A stretch of DNA of 64,000 nucleotides from Pedobacter sp. (GCF_031119335.1 NZ_JAVHXT010000019.1:13376-77375), one strand, 5' to 3'; counted from the first letter of the stretch, positions 8,874 to 17,912 are shown. Numbers and translations are program-made. Notes: generated by a model from the letters alone, not told the origin.

Positions 8874-9683
8874 TTATTCGCTTGGAGTTAAGATGGTTTG
8901 AGGTTTGGCAATACCGCTAAGTTCTGAAAAAGGGATTACTAATTCTGTAGTACCCTCGGCGTAAGATTTAATTTCGTAAGCATTATAGAGAAATACTAAT
9001 CCCTTATCACTTACATAATAGCTTTTGGGTAGCGAAAATTTCCCGTTAGTAAAGAAATATCTTTTATCTAGCGGTTCGGTAGCACTAATTTTTTCATTGC
9101 TTCTAAAAATTCTTTCACCAATTTTTAATAATTCAGCTTTCTTTTCTGGTAAGATAAGCGAATCCAAAGTTACAGCCTTATTTGTTTTAGGATTAAAGTT
9201 GATGTAAGAAATAATGGTGTTGCCATGTGCGCCACCTGCATAGTCTGAATGAACATATTTCATAGCTACGTAGTTGTGCAATTGTCTAATTACTTTAATA
9301 TCAATAAGCAAATACCACCATTGTGCAGTGCCTGGGTTTTCTATGTAAAAATCGTTGTAACCTCTAATGAAACTTGCTGCAATGTCATCAAATGCTGTTG
9401 GTACTTCTTCGTCGCCAAAATAATGAAACACCTGACTTTTGATGTAATTGTTCAGGCTATCGTTCTCAAATACTGGATATCTAACTAAAGCATTAGCTGT
9501 ATCAGCCTCTCTATTTACTTCTGGCTTTACCACGTTATTGCTCACCACCTTAATGGAGTCGTAACGATAGGTTAGTGTATCATTTTCCGCAGTTATAACG
9601 TGCGCAACTTTTTTTTCTTTATTGTCGCTAGTACAAGCCCAAACAAAACTAATTGCTAAAAGAGGTAAGATGATTTTTTTCAT
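8874..9683 (-). CDS. DUF3298/DUF4163 lipoprotein (RsiV-like fold)
   Basis: 269 residues with a lipoprotein signal (hydrophobic stretch ending in FVWAC, Cys17). After a linker comes the DUF4163 half (around PVFENDSLNNYIKSQV) and the DUF3298 half (YAGGAHGNTIISYINF, then a beta-rich end closing in PFSELSGI). This fold is shared with the extracytoplasmic domain of anti-sigma factor RsiV, but there is no transmembrane anti-sigma part, so it is probably a periplasmic-facing lipoprotein of unknown function. Co-transcribed with the aspartate kinase by position. Confidence 0.75.
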   Translation of the reverse strand: MKKIILPLLAISFVWACTSDNKEKKVAHVITAENDTLTYRYDSIKVVSNNVVKPEVNREADTANALVRYPVFENDSLNNYIKSQVFHYFGDEEVPTAFDDIAASFIRGYNDFYIENPGTAQWWYLLIDIKVIRQLHNYVAMKYVHSDYAGGAHGNTIISYINFNPKTNKAVTLDSLILPEKKAELLKIGERIFRSNEKISATEPLDKRYFFTNGKFSLPKSYYVSDKGLVFLYNAYEIKSYAEGTTELVIPFSELSGIAKPQTILTPSE

Positions 9684-9694
9684 AACAAATTGTT

Positions 9695-10162
9695 TTAAAG
9701 TTTACTTAACTGCTCTTTGGTAAAGGATGCATTTAGCCATTCGTTTTCGTAGTTTGCGCCATATTTATCGTAAAAATTGATGCCTGGCGTATTCCAATCT
9801 AACACTTGCCAGCTCATTCCATTAAAGTTTCTTTCTTTGGCTTCTTGTACTACGCGATCAAACAAGAGCTTTCCAATTCCTTTTCCTCTGTAGCTTTCGG
9901 TAACCAAAAAATCTTCTAAATATAAACGACAACCTTTCCAAGTTGAGTATCTGATGTAAAACAATGCTAAGCCAACAATGGTTTTGCCATCTTCCGCTAC
10001 AAAAGATTTCCAAACCGGATTTGTACCAAAACCAGCTTCTACAAACTCTTCTAAAGTTACCGTAACTTCGTTTGGAGCATTTTCGTAAACAGCTAATTCT
10101 GTAATTAGTTCCAGTAATCGAGGACAATCTTCGGCTGTTGCTGTTCTTAATTGAATATTCAT
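9695..10162 (-). CDS. GNAT acetyltransferase, SSAT (diamine) subgroup-like
   Basis: 155 residues, one complete GNAT domain. The acetyl-CoA loop is YRGKGIGKLL, preceded by LYLEDFLV and followed by WQVLDWNTPGINFYDKYGA. That set of motifs resembles spermidine/spermine and diamine N-acetyltransferases more than generic GNATs, so a polyamine or amino-acid substrate is plausible but unproven. It lies in the minus-strand run, 11 bp upstream of the DUF3298 gene. Confidence 0.82.
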   Translation of the reverse strand: MNIQLRTATAEDCPRLLELITELAVYENAPNEVTVTLEEFVEAGFGTNPVWKSFVAEDGKTIVGLALFYIRYSTWKGCRLYLEDFLVTESYRGKGIGKLLFDRVVQEAKERNFNGMSWQVLDWNTPGINFYDKYGANYENEWLNASFTKEQLSKL

Positions 10163-10188
10163 TCTTTAGATATGAGACTTGAAGTTCT

Positions 10189-10881
10189 TTATTCCTGATT
10201 CTTCCAGTGCTTGATTACTCTTTTACCGAAAATATTACTTCCAATTCTAACGATGGTACTTCCTTCTTCAATTGCTAATTTGTAGTCAGCAGACATTCCC
10301 ATCGAAATTTCCTTGAAAAATTCGTCTTTCCTAAAATAACTTAATTTAATACCATCGAACAACACTTTTAACTCGTTAAACTCTGCACTAGTTTGTTCAT
10401 CGCTTGCTGTGTTTGTTGCAATTCCCATTAAACCAACTATTCTCACATTTTTTAATGCTGCAAATTCTTCAGATCGTAGTAATTCAATAGCTTCATCAAA
10501 GCCCAAACCGAACTTGGTGTCTTCATCTGCAATGTAAATCTGTAGCAGGCAATCTATCACACGGTTGTGTTTTGCAGCCTGTTTATCAATTTCTTTCAGC
10601 AGTTTTAAGCTATCTACAGACTCTATCAGTTTTACGAATGAAGCAATATACTTTACCTTATTGGTTTGTAAATGCCCAATCAAATGCCATTCGATATCTG
10701 CAGGCAATTGCGCTTGCTTATCTACCATCTCTTGCACCAAGTTTTCGCCAAAAACTCTTTGTCCAGCATCGTAAGCTTCTTTAACAGCTTCTGCCGGATG
10801 GTTTTTAGAAACGGCTACCAATTTAACTCCGTCGCTTTCAATTTCGCTTTTATATTTCAATAAGTTATCAGCAATACTCAT
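10189..10881 (-). CDS. YggS/PLPBP family pyridoxal-phosphate homeostasis protein
   Basis: 230 residues, alanine-racemase-like TIM barrel that binds PLP but has no known catalytic activity; in other bacteria it keeps free PLP and amino-acid pools balanced. Key signs: VAVSKNHPAE with PLP-lysine Lys26, RVFGENLVQE, WHLIGHLQTNK, GLMGIAT, and SMGMSADYKLAIEEGSTIVRIGS. Length is normal. It is the first gene of the minus-strand run down to 6324. Confidence 0.94.
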   Translation of the reverse strand: MSIADNLLKYKSEIESDGVKLVAVSKNHPAEAVKEAYDAGQRVFGENLVQEMVDKQAQLPADIEWHLIGHLQTNKVKYIASFVKLIESVDSLKLLKEIDKQAAKHNRVIDCLLQIYIADEDTKFGLGFDEAIELLRSEEFAALKNVRIVGLMGIATNTASDEQTSAEFNELKVLFDGIKLSYFRKDEFFKEISMGMSADYKLAIEEGSTIVRIGSNIFGKRVIKHWKNQE

Positions 10882-10922
10882 TTATCGTTATTTTTGGGGG
10901 TAAAATTAATTATTACGAACGA

Positions 10923-11005
10923 AACCACATAGACACATAGCATTTTAAGTACCTAATATTTTGATATGAAGGTGTTAATAGAGAAACCTATGTTACTATG
11001 TGGTT
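10923..11005. repeat. CCACATAGACACATAG inverted repeat, copy 2
   Basis: AACCACATAGACACATAG (10923-10940) pairs with CTATGTTACTATGTGGTT (10988-11005), 18 bp per arm with one mismatch. It fills the divergent gap between yggS and the DUF4296 gene, so any promoters of both genes overlap or flank it. Confidence 0.75.
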
Positions 11006-11029
11006 GCTGAAATTTTTGATAATATAGAA

Positions 11030-11539
11030 ATGACGAGATTTTTATTCATCCTTTTAAGTGTATTATGTTTAGCGGCCTGTAAACCTGGTATTCCAAAAGA
11101 TATCATACAGCCTACAGAAATGGAAAACATATTGTATGATATCCATGTGTTGGATGGATATGTAGGTACCATACCTACACCTGATAGCGCTAGAAAAACA
11201 TCAGCTCCGCTTTATAAAGGTATTTTTAAAAAGTACGGTATAGATTCGGCAACGCATGCTAAAAGTATGGCTTACTACTATAAACGTCCAGATTTGCTGT
11301 CTAAAATGTATGATAAAATAAGCGATAGGATAAGTAAGGAGAGAGATACAGAAGTGAAGAAGCAAGAAACGCAAGCAAAATTAGAAAGAGAAAAGTTAGA
11401 AAAACTTGCTAAAGCCGCTGCTAAAAGAAGGTTAGATTCTATAAAGAACGTAAACAAAAATAAGCAGACAGATACTGTTAAAAAAATAGCTAAACCAGCT
11501 AAATCATCATTAAGAACAAGTCAATCTACAAAGAACTAA
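11030..11539 (+). CDS. DUF4296 domain lipoprotein
   Basis: 169 residues from the ATG at 11030, chosen because it gives a proper lipoprotein signal (LCLAAC, Cys17); an ATG at 11000 lies partly in the upstream palindrome. The DUF4296 domain covers about residues 20-110 (MENILYDIHVLDGY, then a helical part with YYKRPDLLSKMYDKISDRI). The C-terminal tail is very rich in Lys and Glu and probably unstructured. The function of the family is unknown. Only 1 bp separates it from mutS2. Confidence 0.8.
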   Translation: MTRFLFILLSVLCLAACKPGIPKDIIQPTEMENILYDIHVLDGYVGTIPTPDSARKTSAPLYKGIFKKYGIDSATHAKSMAYYYKRPDLLSKMYDKISDRISKERDTEVKKQETQAKLEREKLEKLAKAAAKRRLDSIKNVNKNKQTDTVKKIAKPAKSSLRTSQSTKN

Positions 11540-11540
11540 T

Positions 11541-13919
11541 ATGCTGTACCCCGAAAATTGCGAAGAGAGATTAGGATTTAATGAGGTTAGGCAATTGGTG
11601 CGTCAGCATTGCTTAAGTACTATGGGACAAAACCTGGTCGACAAGATGCAGGTAATGTCTAAGTATGACCAGATAGACAAGTTTTTACGCCAGACGAAAG
11701 AGTTTAAAAACATCTTAGAAAACCAAGAACCTTTACAGATCAGTACTTTTTTTGATATTAAAGTGTTGGCTGATAAAATTAGGGTAGAAGGAAGTTATTT
11801 AGTAGAGGAGGAGCTATTTAAAATTTATACTTCGCTACAAACTGTTTTTTCTGTTATTCGATTTTTTGACGAACGGAAAGAGCTTTATCCTAGTTTAGAG
11901 GCCTTGTTTGAGCATCTGCCCATAGAAAGAGATATCCTTAAAAAAATTGAACGCGTGCTTGATGCCAAAGGGAAAATTAAGCCTAACGCATCTAACGAAT
12001 TGCTATATATTACCACAGCAATTGCCAAAGGTGAACAAGAAGTACGCCGAAAAATGGATGCCATTTACAAAAATGCAGTAGCAAGCAATTGGGTAGCAGA
12101 TGGTAGTTTAACTATGCGTGATGGAAGGATCTGTATCCCAATTTTAGCAGAGAATAAGCGTAAAATCAAGGGTTTTATCCATGATGAATCTGCCAGCGGA
12201 CAAACGGTATATTTAGAGCCAGAAGAAGTTTTTACACTCAATAATAAACTTCGGGATTTGGAATTTGATAGACGTAGAGAAATTATTCGCATACTGATTG
12301 AAACTACCAATGACCTGAGGCCTTATACGCCAATTTTGTTGTCTTATCACGGGTTTTTAACCAAGTTGGATTTTGTGAGGGCGAAAGCTTTGTTTGCGAT
12401 ACAAATTGGTGCAGAAATGCCGCTACTACGCAAGGAACCGCAAACAAAGTTGATCAATGCTCGTCATCCGCTGTTACTGCTTTCTTTTGCCAATGAACAG
12501 AACGGCAAGAGTGTGGTACCGCTAAACATTCATATTAACGATGGAATGCGCATTGTGTTGGTTTCTGGACCAAATGCAGGAGGAAAATCGGTTTGTATGA
12601 AAACCGTGGGTTTGTTACAGATGATGTTGCAAACAGGTTTACTGGTGCCGGTTGACGAACATAGTGAAATGGGAGTTTTTAACCAGATTTTTGCTGATAT
12701 TGGTGATGACCAATCTATTGAATCTGATTTGAGTACTTACAGTGCTCACTTGAACAAAATGCGCTATTTCCTGGCACACGCCAATCCAAAAACATTGGTA
12801 CTGATTGATGAATTTGGTACAGGAACCGATCCCCAGTTTGGTGGGCCAATGGCAGAAGCCGTGCTGGAAGTGCTAAATAACAAAAAAGTTCGCGGTGTAA
12901 TTACAACGCACTATTCTAATTTGAAACTTTTTGCTGGTGATACCGAAGGTTTGGAAAATGCCTCGATGTTATTTGATAACAGCAAAATGAAGCCGCTCTA
13001 CATTCTGGATATTGGTAAGCCTGGTAGTTCTTACGCTTTCGAAATTGCTCAGAATATTGGCCTACAGAAGGAAGTTTTAGAACTCGCGAAGCAGAAAATT
13101 GGAACCAATCAAAATAGTATCGATAGCTTATTGGTGAATTTAGAAAAGGAGAAACGTCAGGTTCACGAAACTAAAGTGAAATTAGCTAATCAGCAGAATA
13201 GGTTAAACCAATTATTGACTGAAAATGAAAAGCAAAAATCATTTTTAGAAGAGAATAAACGCACTTTAATTAAAGATGCCAAGGTTCAAGCCCAAAACAT
13301 CATTAAAGATGCCAACAAGTTGGTAGAGAATACCATTGCCCAAATTAAAAAGAAACAGGCCGATAAGGAAGCAACCCGTGAAATAAGGCAAAACTTGCAG
13401 AAAGGTTTGGCTAGAAACGAAGTGAAGGCAGAAGAACCAACACCCGTAGTCGAATTTGATGATACAGCCATAGAAGTGGGAGATTTTATTCAATTGATCG
13501 GTACAGAAAGTACAGGACAAGTGATGGAAATTAACAAGAATAACCTGGTGGTGGCTTTTGGTGATTTACGTTCGGTAGTAAAAAAGAACCGAGTACAGAA
13601 AATTAGTAACCGACAGGTGAAAAAATTAGTACAACGTAGCTCTTATACCAATAGTTTAAGCGATGCCGTAAGTAATTTTAGAGCAGAGTTAGATTTGCGT
13701 GGCATGCGTGGCGAAGTTGCATTGCAAGAGTTGGAAAATTACATGGACAAAGCAATTATGTTGGGCTTTCCATCTATTAAAATTATCCATGGCAAAGGCG
13801 ATGGTATTTTACGTAAGCTGATCAGAACTCACTTGAAATCGTACAAGCAAGTAGATAGAATGGAAGATGAGCATTTAGACAGGGGTGGAGATGGAATTAC
13901 TTATGTTTATATGAAGTAA
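11541..13919 (+). CDS. mutS2: Endonuclease MutS2
   Basis: 792 residues, full length. Order: helical core and clamp (1-300), MutS-type ATPase with Walker A GPNAGGKS (343-350) and Walker B LVLIDEFGTGTDP, a long coiled coil (about 520-630), a KOW-like segment, and a C-terminal Smr nuclease domain (LDLRGMRG and HGKGDGILRK). MutS2 lacks mismatch recognition; it acts against homologous recombination and/or rescues collided ribosomes. Probably co-transcribed with the DUF4296 lipoprotein gene; this could be neighbour readthrough rather than a shared function. Confidence 0.96.
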   Translation: MLYPENCEERLGFNEVRQLVRQHCLSTMGQNLVDKMQVMSKYDQIDKFLRQTKEFKNILENQEPLQISTFFDIKVLADKIRVEGSYLVEEELFKIYTSLQTVFSVIRFFDERKELYPSLEALFEHLPIERDILKKIERVLDAKGKIKPNASNELLYITTAIAKGEQEVRRKMDAIYKNAVASNWVADGSLTMRDGRICIPILAENKRKIKGFIHDESASGQTVYLEPEEVFTLNNKLRDLEFDRRREIIRILIETTNDLRPYTPILLSYHGFLTKLDFVRAKALFAIQIGAEMPLLRKEPQTKLINARHPLLLLSFANEQNGKSVVPLNIHINDGMRIVLVSGPNAGGKSVCMKTVGLLQMMLQTGLLVPVDEHSEMGVFNQIFADIGDDQSIESDLSTYSAHLNKMRYFLAHANPKTLVLIDEFGTGTDPQFGGPMAEAVLEVLNNKKVRGVITTHYSNLKLFAGDTEGLENASMLFDNSKMKPLYILDIGKPGSSYAFEIAQNIGLQKEVLELAKQKIGTNQNSIDSLLVNLEKEKRQVHETKVKLANQQNRLNQLLTENEKQKSFLEENKRTLIKDAKVQAQNIIKDANKLVENTIAQIKKKQADKEATREIRQNLQKGLARNEVKAEEPTPVVEFDDTAIEVGDFIQLIGTESTGQVMEINKNNLVVAFGDLRSVVKKNRVQKISNRQVKKLVQRSSYTNSLSDAVSNFRAELDLRGMRGEVALQELENYMDKAIMLGFPSIKIIHGKGDGILRKLIRTHLKSYKQVDRMEDEHLDRGGDGITYVYMK

Positions 13920-13967
13920 AAACCAATCATACAAAACGTTGTTAATATAATGTAAAACGTGATGTGT

Positions 13968-15047
13968 ATGAAAAAGATACTATTTATTGCCGGAGTTTTA
14001 TTATGCAGCATTGCTTGTAAAAAAGACAGAAATAACGAAGACCTTACACCTGTAGAATTAAAAACAAAGGTTTTGGTTTCAAATTTAACTTTGCCCTGGG
14101 AACTCGTTTACGGGCCAGATAACTTAATTTGGTTTACCGAAAAATCGGGGAAGATTAGTAGAATAAATCCGTCTAATAGTCAAGTAACTGCTTTACATAC
14201 TATTTCGGAAGTTAGGGTACAAGGTGAAGGCGGTTTGCTTGGCATGGCTTTACATCCCAATTTCAGCGTTAATCCGTTTGTTTACGTATTTTACGGATAT
14301 GGCACACCTTACAGAAACAAATTGGTAAGGTTTACTTATAGCAACAACACATTAGGTAGCCCGCAAACATTTTTAGATAACATTCCCGCTTCAAATAATC
14401 ATAACGGTTCTCGTTTGCTCATTGCTGGCGATAAACTATTTATAACCACTGGTGATGCTGAAGATTTAAGTACACCTCAAAATGTAAACTCTTTAGCGGG
14501 AAAAGTACTCAGGTTAAATTTAGATGGTACTATTCCTACAGACAATCCTTTTCCGAATAACCCTATGTGGTCTTACGGACATCGTAATGCGCAAGGTTTG
14601 GCTATGGTAGGTAACAGACTATTCTCTTCGGAACATGGTCCGTCTACAGACGATGAAATAAATATCATTGAAAAAGGTAAAAATTATGGTTGGCCAACCG
14701 TTAGAGGAAAATGTAATGAAAGCAGTGAGACATCGTTCTGTAACCAAAATAACGTTGCAGAATCTATCATAGAATGGACACCGACCATTGCCCCAAGTGG
14801 AATGATGTATTACAATTCTAATTATATTCCTCAATTTAAAAATTCGTTGCTGCTTTGTTTGCTTAAAGGAAGTCGTTTAATGCAATTGAAATTAAATGAT
14901 GCTCAAAATGCAATTGTAGAAACCAAAGATTTTTTTGTTGGAGATTTTCAAAGGATTAGAGCCGTTACCCAATCGCCCGAAGGGAAAATCTATATTTGCA
15001 CAAGTAATGGTGACGCAAAAGATCAGATTATAGAAATATCAAAATAA
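13968..15047 (+). CDS. PQQ-type sugar (aldose) dehydrogenase lipoprotein
   Basis: 359 residues from the ATG at 13968, which gives the best lipoprotein signal (LLCSIAC, Cys17). The rest is a six-bladed propeller of the soluble glucose/aldose dehydrogenase (Asd/YliI) family: GEGGLLGMALHPNF, NHNGSRL, GHRNAQGLA, SSEHGPSTDDEINII and WTPTIAPSGM. Family members oxidise sugars in the periplasm using PQQ and calcium. No PQQ synthesis genes are in the window. Monocistronic, followed by a hairpin at 15052-15110. Confidence 0.87.
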   Translation: MKKILFIAGVLLCSIACKKDRNNEDLTPVELKTKVLVSNLTLPWELVYGPDNLIWFTEKSGKISRINPSNSQVTALHTISEVRVQGEGGLLGMALHPNFSVNPFVYVFYGYGTPYRNKLVRFTYSNNTLGSPQTFLDNIPASNNHNGSRLLIAGDKLFITTGDAEDLSTPQNVNSLAGKVLRLNLDGTIPTDNPFPNNPMWSYGHRNAQGLAMVGNRLFSSEHGPSTDDEINIIEKGKNYGWPTVRGKCNESSETSFCNQNNVAESIIEWTPTIAPSGMMYYNSNYIPQFKNSLLLCLLKGSRLMQLKLNDAQNAIVETKDFFVGDFQRIRAVTQSPEGKIYICTSNGDAKDQIIEISK

Positions 15048-15051
15048 TACT

Positions 15052-15110
15052 AGCCACAGATGCACAGATTTTGATTTTAGAAATAGAAAATAATCTGTAT
15101 ATCTGTGGCT
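15052..15110. repeat. CCACAGATGCACAGATT inverted repeat
   Basis: AGCCACAGATGCACAGATT pairs with AATCTGTATATCTGTGGCT, about 19 bp per arm with 2-3 mismatches. It begins 5 bp after the sugar dehydrogenase stop and is probably its terminator. Related in layout to the 6106 and 10923 repeats. Confidence 0.7.
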
Positions 15111-15212
15111 TTTAAAATAGTCTCTTAGTGTAGTTTTTACAATACTACTATCTACATTTAGCTTTTGTAAAGCAGTAAAGAAATCCTATTTTAGCCGCGA
15201 AACACACCAAAT

Positions 15213-15920
15213 ATGATTAATAAAGTTGTAGCAAATGCTGATGAAGCAATAGCTGATATTACGGATGGGCAAACTTTAATGCTGGGCGGATTTGGCCTAT
15301 GCGGTATTCCCGAGAACTGTATTTCTGCTCTCGTGAAAAAGGGAGTGAAAGATTTAACCTGTATTTCTAACAATGCAGGGGTAGATGATTTCGGTATCGG
15401 CTTAATGTTAAAGCAACGGCAGGTAAAGAAAATGATTTCTTCTTACGTGGGCGAAAACGCAGAATTTGAACGCCAGTTATTGAGTGGAGAATTAGAGGTT
15501 GAGTTAATTCCTCAGGGAACGTTAGCTACCCGCTGTTTGGCTGCTGGTTACGGTATGCCTGCTATTTTCACTCCCGCAGGCGTAGGAACCGAAGTGGCAG
15601 AAGGTAAGGAAACCAGAAACTTCAATGGCAAAGATTATTTAATGGAATATGCGTTTGATGCTGATTTCGCCATTGTAAAAGCTTGGAAAGGCGATACTGC
15701 AGGGAATTTGATTTTCCGTTCTACAAGCAGAAATTTCAATCCGGTAATGGCGATGGCAGGTAAGATAACCATTGCCGAAGTAGAAGAATTGGTAGAAGTT
15801 GGACAACTAGATCCCGATCATATTCATACACCTGGCGTTTATGTACACAGAATTTTCCAAGGTAAGGATTATGAAAAAAGGATTGAGCAGCGAACGGTGA
15901 GGAGCAAGGAACAAGGATAA
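15213..15920 (+). CDS. scoA: 3-oxoacid CoA-transferase subunit A
   Basis: 235 residues, alpha subunit of succinyl-CoA:3-ketoacid (or related) CoA-transferase, which moves CoA between succinate and acetoacetate. Family blocks: GQTLMLGGFGLCGIPENCI, ISNNAGVDDFGIG, SYVGENAEFERQ, ATRCLAAGYGMPAIFTPAGVGT and the C-terminal GVYVHRIFQG. Partner subunit B follows at 16117. The 196-bp gap between them is long for this pair and holds a palindromic repeat. Together with the thiolase at 34354 it fits ketone-body or fatty-acid breakdown. Confidence 0.93.
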   Translation: MINKVVANADEAIADITDGQTLMLGGFGLCGIPENCISALVKKGVKDLTCISNNAGVDDFGIGLMLKQRQVKKMISSYVGENAEFERQLLSGELEVELIPQGTLATRCLAAGYGMPAIFTPAGVGTEVAEGKETRNFNGKDYLMEYAFDADFAIVKAWKGDTAGNLIFRSTSRNFNPVMAMAGKITIAEVEELVEVGQLDPDHIHTPGVYVHRIFQGKDYEKRIEQRTVRSKEQG

Positions 15921-16012
15921 AAAAAAGACTAATGTAAATCCACTTTGTGCTCTTTCCCGAATAATCGGGACAAGTTATGCCTTTGTGGTTAAAAATCTCG
16001 ATAAATAGCTTT

Positions 16013-16082
16013 AAGATTGCTTCGCAAAGCTCGCAATGACGTCCTATTTGCCGTCTTTGCGAGGAGGAACGACGAATCAATC
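16013..16082. repeat. Palindromic intergenic repeat between scoA and scoB
   Basis: AGATTGCTTCGCAAAGCTCGCAATGACG...TTTGCGAGGAGGAACGACGAATCAATCT: the arms pair (AGATTGCTTCG / CGAATCAATCT; TCGCAATGACG-like / CTTTGCGAGG). This is a commonly dispersed Bacteroidota intergenic palindrome, also at 28881-28994 and in shortened form at 22829-22871. Confidence 0.65.
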
Positions 16083-16116
16083 TCTGTAAAAGTTCCTATT
16101 AAATATCAAAGTAATT

Positions 16117-16776
16117 ATGCTTGACAAAAACGGTATTGCGAAACGTATCGCTAAAGAAATAAAAGACGGTTATTATGTTAACTTAGGTATTGGTATTCCT
16201 ACTTTGGTAGCCAATTATATTCCAGAAGGAGTTAATGTAGTACTACAATCTGAAAATGGGTTATTGGGCATGGGACCATTTCCTTTTGAGGGAGAAGAAG
16301 ACCCCGATTTGATTAATGCAGGCAAACAAACTATCACTACTTTGCCCGGTTCATCTATATTCGATTCTGCAATGAGCTTTGGGATGATTAGAGCTCAAAA
16401 AATTGATTTGACCATTTTAGGAGCGATGGAAGTTTCTGAAAACGGCGACATTGCCAATTGGAAAATACCAGGAAAAATGGTGAAAGGAATGGGCGGAGCA
16501 ATGGATTTAGTGGCTTCTGCAAAGAACATTATTGTAGCCATGCAGCACGTAAACAAAGCAGGAGAAAGCAAACTGTTGCCATCTTGTACTCTGCCTCTAA
16601 CTGGCGTAAATTGCATCAAGAAAATTGTAACTGAATTAGGTGTTTTCGATGTTTTGCCCGAAGGTGGATTTAAGCTTTTGGAAAGAGCACCCGGTGTTAG
16701 TGTAGACGAAATTAGAAAAGCTACAGCTGGTAAGTTGTACGCAGATGATGATGTGCCAGAAATGGTGGTTGGTTAA
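16117..16776 (+). CDS. scoB: 3-oxoacid CoA-transferase subunit B
   Basis: 219 residues, beta subunit. The catalytic glutamate, which forms the glutamyl-CoA intermediate, is Glu46 in QSENGLLGMGP. Other family blocks: VNLGIGIPTLVANYIP, DLINAGKQTITTLPGSS, GGAMDLV and the closing GVSVDEIRKATAGKLY. Full length. It presumably assembles with the scoA product in the cytoplasm despite the repeat between the genes. Confidence 0.94.
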   Translation: MLDKNGIAKRIAKEIKDGYYVNLGIGIPTLVANYIPEGVNVVLQSENGLLGMGPFPFEGEEDPDLINAGKQTITTLPGSSIFDSAMSFGMIRAQKIDLTILGAMEVSENGDIANWKIPGKMVKGMGGAMDLVASAKNIIVAMQHVNKAGESKLLPSCTLPLTGVNCIKKIVTELGVFDVLPEGGFKLLERAPGVSVDEIRKATAGKLYADDDVPEMVVG

Positions 16777-16784
16777 TTTTTAAC

Positions 16785-16880
16785 CGTCATTTCGAACGCA
16801 GAGAGAAATCTTTGGACTGGTTATTTATTAGATGATTTTCAAGGATTTCTCCATTTCGCTGCGCTTCAGTCGAAATGACG
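16785..16880. repeat. CGTCATTTCGA palindromic repeat
   Basis: Starts CGTCATTTCGAACGCAGAG and ends CGCTTCAGTCGAAATGACG; the outer arms pair. It belongs to the same dispersed family as 121-158, 17813-17899, 21251-21342 and 29302-29424. It sits directly after scoB in a convergent gap, together with the 16892-16924 hairpin. Confidence 0.7.
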
Positions 16881-16891
16881 AGCAGCGGTTA

Positions 16892-16924
16892 AGACTTACG
16901 AAGTTTTTAAAACTTCGTAAGTCT
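16892..16924. repeat. 15-bp-stem palindrome, copy 2 of 4
   Basis: Same 15-bp arms as at 564-596, loop TTA. It lies 8 bp past the stop of the convergent dehydrogenase gene. Confidence 0.85.
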
Positions 16925-16932
16925 ACTGAAAA

Positions 16933-17775
16933 TCATTTCAACGCCTCGATAATTCCAATCACATCATTTTTTCCTAAACCTTTATTGTGCGCATCTTGAT
17001 AAGTATCAATCATTGCTTGCGATAAAGGAAAATTGGCACCAGCTTTTTGTGCTAACAAAATATCCTTCAGCATTAAATCTAAAGCAAAAGCAGCAGGGTA
17101 GCTGTCGTTAATTAGTAAAGGTGTTTTCACTTTAGTAGCGCCATTTCCGCAAGCACTTTCGTTGATGATTTCGAGCATATCTTTACGCTCCAATCCTAGT
17201 TTTTCCGAAAACAAAACGGTTTCAGCCAGCCCTTGGTAAATTAACGATAAGAAATAGTTGATGGAAAGTTTAGCAGCTATACCACTTCCATTTGCACCCA
17301 AGTGCTTTGTTAATTTCCCTATTTTGTCGAAATAAGGTTGAGCCCTTTTGATATCGTTTTCATCACCACCAGCCATCATAATTAATGTTCCTTCTTTAGC
17401 TGGCATGGTACTTCCCGCAACTGGCGCATCTATAAAACTAGCGTCTTTAGTTTTTACCAATTCTGCATTAGCTAGTGAGCATTCTTGAGAAATGGTGCTG
17501 CAATCTATGAATAACTTTCCGCCGATTTTTTCTTTTGATATCTCTTGATAGACTTGATTTACAGCATCGTCATTAGTTAACATGGTAAAGATGATGTCAC
17601 TGTTTTTCACCAATTCGCTAATGCTTTGGCACACCGTCGCTGTCGACTTAAAATCTTCTGTTTTATCTAAAGAACGGTTGTAAACCGATAATTCGTAACC
17701 TGCTTTCAAAAGGTTTTTAGCCATGGGATTACCCATATTACCTAAACCTATCCAACCTAATTTTGTGTTGTTCAC
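16933..17775 (-). CDS. NAD(P)-dependent beta-hydroxyacid dehydrogenase
   Basis: 280 residues, 3-hydroxyisobutyrate / tartronate-semialdehyde reductase family. The N-terminal Rossmann domain carries GWIGLGNMGNPMAKNLL with the dinucleotide loop; substrate signature DAPVAGSTMPAKEGTL follows near residue 118, then the catalytic-lysine helix GSGIAAKLSINYFL and an all-helical C-terminal domain. SVYNRS after the second strand (Asn-Arg rather than Asp) suggests NADPH preference. Substrate not determined. It lies alone between two repeat clusters. Confidence 0.88.
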   Translation of the reverse strand: MNNTKLGWIGLGNMGNPMAKNLLKAGYELSVYNRSLDKTEDFKSTATVCQSISELVKNSDIIFTMLTNDDAVNQVYQEISKEKIGGKLFIDCSTISQECSLANAELVKTKDASFIDAPVAGSTMPAKEGTLIMMAGGDENDIKRAQPYFDKIGKLTKHLGANGSGIAAKLSINYFLSLIYQGLAETVLFSEKLGLERKDMLEIINESACGNGATKVKTPLLINDSYPAAFALDLMLKDILLAQKAGANFPLSQAMIDTYQDAHNKGLGKNDVIGIIEALK

Positions 17776-17812
17776 TGTGTTTTTTTTATAAGTGCCTAAA
17801 ATAAAAAATGCC

Positions 17813-17899
17813 CGTCATTTCGACGAAGAATGAGCAGAAATCTAGCAAGTTAGATTTAACTCTATTGATTTTCAATTCTCTCTACGTTCGAAGTGACGG
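17813..17899. repeat. CGTCATTTCGA palindromic repeat
   Basis: CGTCATTTCGACGAAGAATG... ends with CTACGTTCGAAGTGACGG; arms pair imperfectly. A member of the dispersed family named at 16785. It is placed upstream of the dehydrogenase start and downstream of the phosphomutase stop. Confidence 0.65.
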
Positions 17900-17912
17900 A
17901 CAGATTTATGCT

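Noticed and set aside
8874..9683. RsiV-type anti-sigma factor
   Set aside because: The DUF3298 fold is shared, but the protein is a lipoprotein with no membrane-spanning or sigma-binding part, and no sigma factor gene is adjacent.
13266..13520. Minus-strand open frames inside mutS2, and similar frames inside ligD, ppk1 and the fusion gene
   Set aside because: They are shadows of strong coding frames on the other strand; composition and lack of motifs argue against them.
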